Below, piece by piece: positions 59,601-64,000 of a stretch of DNA of 64,000 bases; the stretch's first letter is position 1; each line of letters opens with the position of its first letter. The notes under the pieces were generated by a model. The model worked only from the letters and a program-made list of their open reading frames with translations, was not told where the DNA came from and ran no database searches. The DNA is from Deinandra increscens subsp. villosa (lineage: Eukaryota > Streptophyta > Magnoliopsida > Asterales > Asteraceae): positions 921,155-985,154 of the forward strand of contig JBCNJP010000026.1 of assembly GCA_039602395.1 (NCBI GenBank), given 5' to 3'. The position numbers were made by a program, and so were the translations under genes.

Positions 59601-62600
59601 GTTTATGACCAATTATGGCCCACTAAGGTGTGTATATAACCAATATGTTTTGTTTAGGACAAATGATGGCCCAATAAGGTGTGTTTAGGGGCAATGAGGG
59701 TTAGTTGGGACCAATGAGTCCCAATAATGTGTGTATATAACCAATACGTTGTTTTTAGGACCAATGATGGCACAATAAAGTGTGTTTAGGGACAATGAGG
59801 GTCAGTTGGCACCAATGAGTCCTAATAAGGTGTGTATATAACCAATAAGTTGTGTTTATGACCAATTATGGCCCAATAAGTTGTGTTTAGTTGGGACCAA
59901 TGAGTACCACTAAGATGTGTATATAACCAATATGTCTTGTTTAGGATAAATGATGGCCCAATAAGGTGTGTTTAGGGGCAATGAGGGTTAGTTGGGACCA
60001 ATGAGTCCCAATAATGTGTGTATATAACAAATAAGTTGTGTTTACGACCAATTATGGCCCAATAAGGTGTGTTTAGTTGGGACTAATGAGTCCCACTAAG
60101 GTGTGTATATAACCAATAAGTTGTGTTTAGGACCAATGATGGCCCAATAAGGTGTGTTTAGTAGGGCAATGAGGGTCGGTTGGGACCAATAAGTCCTAGT
60201 AAGGTGTGTATATAACCAATAAGTTGTGTTTAGGACCAATGATGGCCTAATAATGTGTGTTTAAGGGCTATGAGGGTCAGTTGGGACCAATGAGTCCCAA
60301 TAGAGTGTGTATATAGACAATAAGTTTTGTTTATGACCAATTATGGCCCAATAAGGTGTGTTTAGTTGGGACCAATGAGTCCCACTAATGTGTGTATATA
60401 ACCAATACGTTGTGTTTAGGACCAATGATGGCACAATAAAGTGTGTTTAGGGACAATGAGGGACAGTTGGCACCAATGAGTCCTAATAAGGTGTGTATAT
60501 AACCAATAAGTTGTGTTTATGACCAATTATGGCCCACTAAGGTGTGTATATAACCAATATGTTTTGTTTAGGACAAATGATGGCCCAATAAGGTGTGTTT
60601 AGGGGCAATGAGGGTTAGTTGGGACCAATGAGTCCCAATAACGTGTGTATATAACCAATACGTTGTTTTTAGGACCAATGATGGCACAATAAAGTGTGTT
60701 TAGGGACAATGAGGGTCAGTTGGCACCAATGAGTCCTAATAAGGTGTGTATATAACCAATAAGTTGTGTTTATGACCAATTATGGCCCAATAAGTTGTGT
60801 TTAGTTGGGACCAATGAGTACCACTAAGATGTGTATATAACCTATATGTCTTGTTTAGGATAAATGATGGCCCAATAAGGTGTGTTTAGGGGCAATGAGG
60901 GTTAGTTGGGACCAATGAGTCCCAATAATGTGTGTATATAACAAATAAGTTGTGTTTACGACCAATTATGGCCCAATAAGGTGTGTTTAGTTGGGACTAA
61001 TGAGTCCCACTAAGGTGTGTATATAACCAATAAGTTGTGTTTAGGACCAATGATGGCCCAATAAGGTGTGTTTAGTAGGGCAATGAGGGTCGGTTGGGAC
61101 CAATAAGTCCTAGTAAGGTGTGTATATAACCAATAAGTTGTGTTTAGGACCAATGATGGCCCAATAATGTGTGTTTAAGGGCTATGAGGGTCAGTTGGGA
61201 CCAATGAGTCCCAATAGAGTGTGTATATATACCAATAAGTTTTGTTTATGACCAATTATGGCCCAATAAGGTGTGTTTAGTTGGGACCAATGAGTCCCAC
61301 TAATGTGTGTATATAACCAATACGTTGTGTTTAGGACCAATGATGGCACAATAAAGTGTGTTTAGGGACAATGAGGGTCAGTTGGCACCAATGAGTCCTA
61401 ATAAGGTGTGTACATAACCAATAAGTTGTGTTTACGACCAATTATGGTCCAATATGGTGTGTTTAGTTGGAACTAATGTGTCCCACTAAGGTGTGTATAT
61501 AACCAATAAGTTATGTTTAGGACCAATGATGGCCCAATAAGGTGTGTTTATTAGGGCAATGAGGGTCGGTTAGGACCAATAAGTCCTAGTAAGGTGTGTA
61601 TATAACCAATAAGTTGTGTTTAGGACCAATGATGGCACAATAAAGTGTGTGTAGGGAGAATGAGGGTCAGTTGGGACCAATGAGTCCTAATAAGGTGTGT
61701 ATATAACCAATAAGTTGTGTTTATGACCAATTCTGGCCCAATAAGTTGTGTTTAGTTGGGAGCAATGAGTCCCACTAAGGTTTGTATATAACCAATATGT
61801 TTTGTTTAGGACAAATGATGGCCCAATAAGGTGTGTTTAGGGGCAATGAGGGTTAGTTGGGACCAATGAGTCCCAATAATGTGTGTATATAACCAATAAG
61901 TTGTGTTTACGACCAATTATGGCCCAATAAGGTGTGTTTAGTTGGAACTAATGAGTCCCACTAAGGTGTGTATATAACCAATAAGTTGTGTTTAGGACCA
62001 ATGATGGCCCAATAAGGTGTGTTTAGTAGGGCAATGAGGGTCGGTTGGGACCAATAAGTCCTAGTAAGGTGTGTATATAACCAATAAGTTGTGTTTAGGA
62101 CCAATGATGGCCCAATAATGTGTGTTTAAGGGCTATGAGGGTCAGTTGGGACCAATGAGTCCCAATAGAGTGTGTATATAACCAATAAGTTTTGTTTACG
62201 ACCAATTATGGCCCAATAAGGTGTGTTTAGTTGTGACCAATGAGTCCCACTAATGTGTGTATATAACCAATACGTTGTGTTTAGGACCAATGATGGCACA
62301 ATAAAGTGTGTTTAGGGACAATGAGGGTCAGTTGGCACCAATGAGTCCTAATAAGGTGTGTATATAACCAATAAGTTGTGTTTATGACCAATTATGGCCC
62401 AATAAGTTGTGTTTAGTTGGGACCAATGAGTACCACTAAGATGTGTATATAACCAATATGTCTTGTTTAGGATAAATGATGGCCCAATAAGGTGTGTTTA
62501 GGGGCAATGAGGGTTAGTTGGGACCAATGAGTCCCAATAATGTGTGTATATAACAAATAAGTTGTGTTTACGACCAATTATGGCCCAATAAGGTGTGTTT

Positions 62601-64000
62601 AGTTGGGACTAATGAGTCCCACTAAGGTGTGTATATAACCAATAAGTTGTGTTTAGGACCAATGATGGCCCAATAAGGTGTGTTTAGTAGGGCAATGAGG
62701 GTCGGTTGGGACCAATAAGTCCTAGTAAGGTGTGTATATAACCAATAAGTTGTGTTTAGGACCAATGATGGCCTAATAATGTGTGTTTAAGGGCTATGAG
62801 GGTCAGTTGGGACCAATGAGTCGCAATAGAGTGTGTATATAGACAATAAGTTTTGTTTATGACCAATTATGGCCCAATAAGGTGTGTTTAGTTGGGACCA
62901 ATGAGTCCCACTAATGTGTGTATATAACCAATACGTTGTGTTTAGGACCAATGATGGCACAATAAAGTGTGTTTATGGACAATGAGGGACAGTTGGCACC
63001 AATGAGTCCTAATAAGGTGTGTATATAACCAATAAGTTGTGTTTATGACCAATTATGGCCCACTAAGGTGTGTATATAACCAATATGTTTTGTTTAGGAT
63101 AAATGATGGCCCAATAAGGTGTGTTTAGGGGCAATGAGGGTTAGTTGGGACCAATGAGTCCCAATAATGTGTGTATATAACCAATACGTTGTGTTTAGGA
63201 CCAATGATGGCACAATAAAGTGTGTTTAGGGACAATGAGGGTCAGTTGGCACCAATGAGTCCTAATAAGGTGTGTATATAACCAATAAGTTGTGTTTATG
63301 ACCAATTATGGCCCAATAAGTTGTGTTTAGTTGGGACCAATGAGTACCACTAAGATTTGTATATAACCTATATGTCTTGTTTAGGATAAATGATGGCCCA
63401 ATAAGGTGTGTTTAGGGGCAATGAGGGTTAGTTGGGACCAATGAGTCCCAATAATGTGTGTATATAACAAATAAGTTGTGTTTACGACCAATTATGGCCC
63501 AATAAGGTGTGTTTAGTTGGGACTAATGAGTCCCACTAAGGTGTGTATATAACCAATAAGTTGTGTTTAGGACCAATGATGGCCCAATAAGGTGTGTTTA
63601 GTAGGGCAATGAGGGTTGGTTGGGGCCAATAAGTCCTAGTAAGGTGTGTATATAACCAATAAGTTGTGTTTAGGACCAATGATGGCCCAATAATGTGTGT
63701 TTAAGGGCTATGAGGGTCAGTTGGGACCAATGAGTCCCAATAGAGTGTGTATATAACCAATAAGTTTTGTTTACGACCAATTATTTCCCAATAAGGTGTG
63801 TTTAGTTGTGACCAATGAGTCCCACTAATGTGTGTATATAACCAATACGTTGTGTTTAGGACCAATGATGGCACAATAAAGTGTGTTTAGGGACAATGAG
63901 GGTCAGTTGGCACCAATGAGTCCTAATAAGGTGTGTACATAACCAATAAGTTGTGTTTATGACCAATTATGGTCCAATATGGTGTGTTTAGTTGGAACTA
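50700..64000. repeat. Mixed higher-order blocks of 0.9-2.5 kb
   Basis: Marker variants show repeating blocks. GACCAATTCTGG occurs at 55,072, 56,673, 58,284 and 61,725 (spacing ~1.60, 1.61 and 3.44 kb). TATAGACAATAAG occurs near 54,599, 57,788, 60,311 and 62,838 (~2.52 kb for the last two). TTGTTTTTAGGACC recurs 914 bp apart at 59,749 and 60,663. A minus-strand frame at 56,855 is repeated exactly 1611 bp later. Confidence 0.75.

Larger units (their letters stand above)
38428..64000. repeat. Satellite array, ~100-bp monomer, at least 25.6 kb
   Basis: Begins immediately after the 3' LTR and runs past the window end. The consensus monomer joins GGTGTGTATATAACCAATAA, GTTGTGTTTAGGACCAATGA, TGGCCCAATAAGGTGTGTTT, AGGGGCAATGAGGGTCAGTT and GGGACCAATGAGTCCCAATA, about 101 bp. 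Shortened monomers lacking the GGCAATGAGGGTC part are common. Five or six CAATRA words per monomer suggest an older short sub-repeat. There are roughly 250 monomers in view. No gene interrupts it. Frames on the minus strand are artefacts of the repeat. Confidence 0.97.

Noticed and set aside
38428..64000. Repeated minus-strand frames with YW, GP and WDSLVP words (for example 56,855-57,052 and 58,466-58,663)
   Set aside because: Translations of the satellite monomer. The monomer length of about 101 is not a multiple of three, so frames break constantly and are not proteins.
38428..64000. Telomere-like TTTAGGG words in many monomers
   Set aside because: They occur singly within a longer unrelated monomer, never as a TTTAGGG run, so this is not telomeric or interstitial telomere repeat.
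38428..64000. CRISPR-like regular repeats
   Set aside because: Spacers between repeats are themselves repeated, the monomers are contiguous, and the context is a plant nuclear genome. It is a satellite.

Overview
This window is plant nuclear DNA. It has intron-rich, AT-rich relics of plant genes (beta-carbonic anhydrase, SEC23, TPX2/WVD2-like, oxidosqualene-cyclase-like, DUF936) embedded in transposable elements and long tandem arrays. GT-AG exon boundaries, CACTA, hAT-like and Helitron-like ends, and LTR retrotransposons with a tRNA-Met-type primer site all fit a large-genome dicot. The style of the Helitron and LTR motifs recalls Asteraceae, but that is only an impression. I find no complete, clearly functional protein-coding gene.

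Layout. 1-300: AT-rich with an ATT microsatellite. 300-4400: GC-rich exon-like start with three ~80-bp repeats, then intron-like DNA holding three box C/D snoRNA-like copies, possibly a non-coding host transcript. 4.7-6.0 kb: Helitron-like hairpins and a CACTA end. 6.7-9.6 kb: exon-like pieces and two retrotransposon 3' end modules. 9.6-18.9 kb: scattered gene fragments, all on the plus strand (oxidosqualene cyclase-like, TPX2-like, SEC23), interrupted by a minus-strand LTR and ending near a Helitron-like hairpin. 19.6-30.8 kb: a beta-carbonic anhydrase pseudogene whose 3' half is tandemly repeated four times in 2.17-kb units. Each unit carries the same 633-637-bp insertion inside an exon. A nested pair of inverted-repeat elements lies in one of its introns.

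30.8-32.65 kb: AT-rich DNA with a hAT-like remnant and a Helitron-like 3' end. 32.9-33.9 kb: a DUF936 first exon behind a fourfold 157-bp leader repeat. It breaks directly into a seven-copy ~330-bp tandem array (33.9-36.16 kb). 36,165-38,427: a compact non-autonomous LTR retrotransposon. 38,428-64,000 and beyond: at least 25.6 kb of one satellite with a ~100-bp monomer, organised hierarchically (1947-bp segmental duplication, 661-bp and 1322-bp higher-order repeats, then ~0.9-2.5-kb higher-order blocks).

The genes do not form a pathway. The theme is fragmentation of genes by mobile elements and repeated tandem amplification at four scales. The most notable structures are the hierarchical satellite with a conserved hairpin in each monomer, and the amplified, interrupted carbonic anhydrase pseudogene. 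All identifications come from reading translations and motifs by eye, with no database search.
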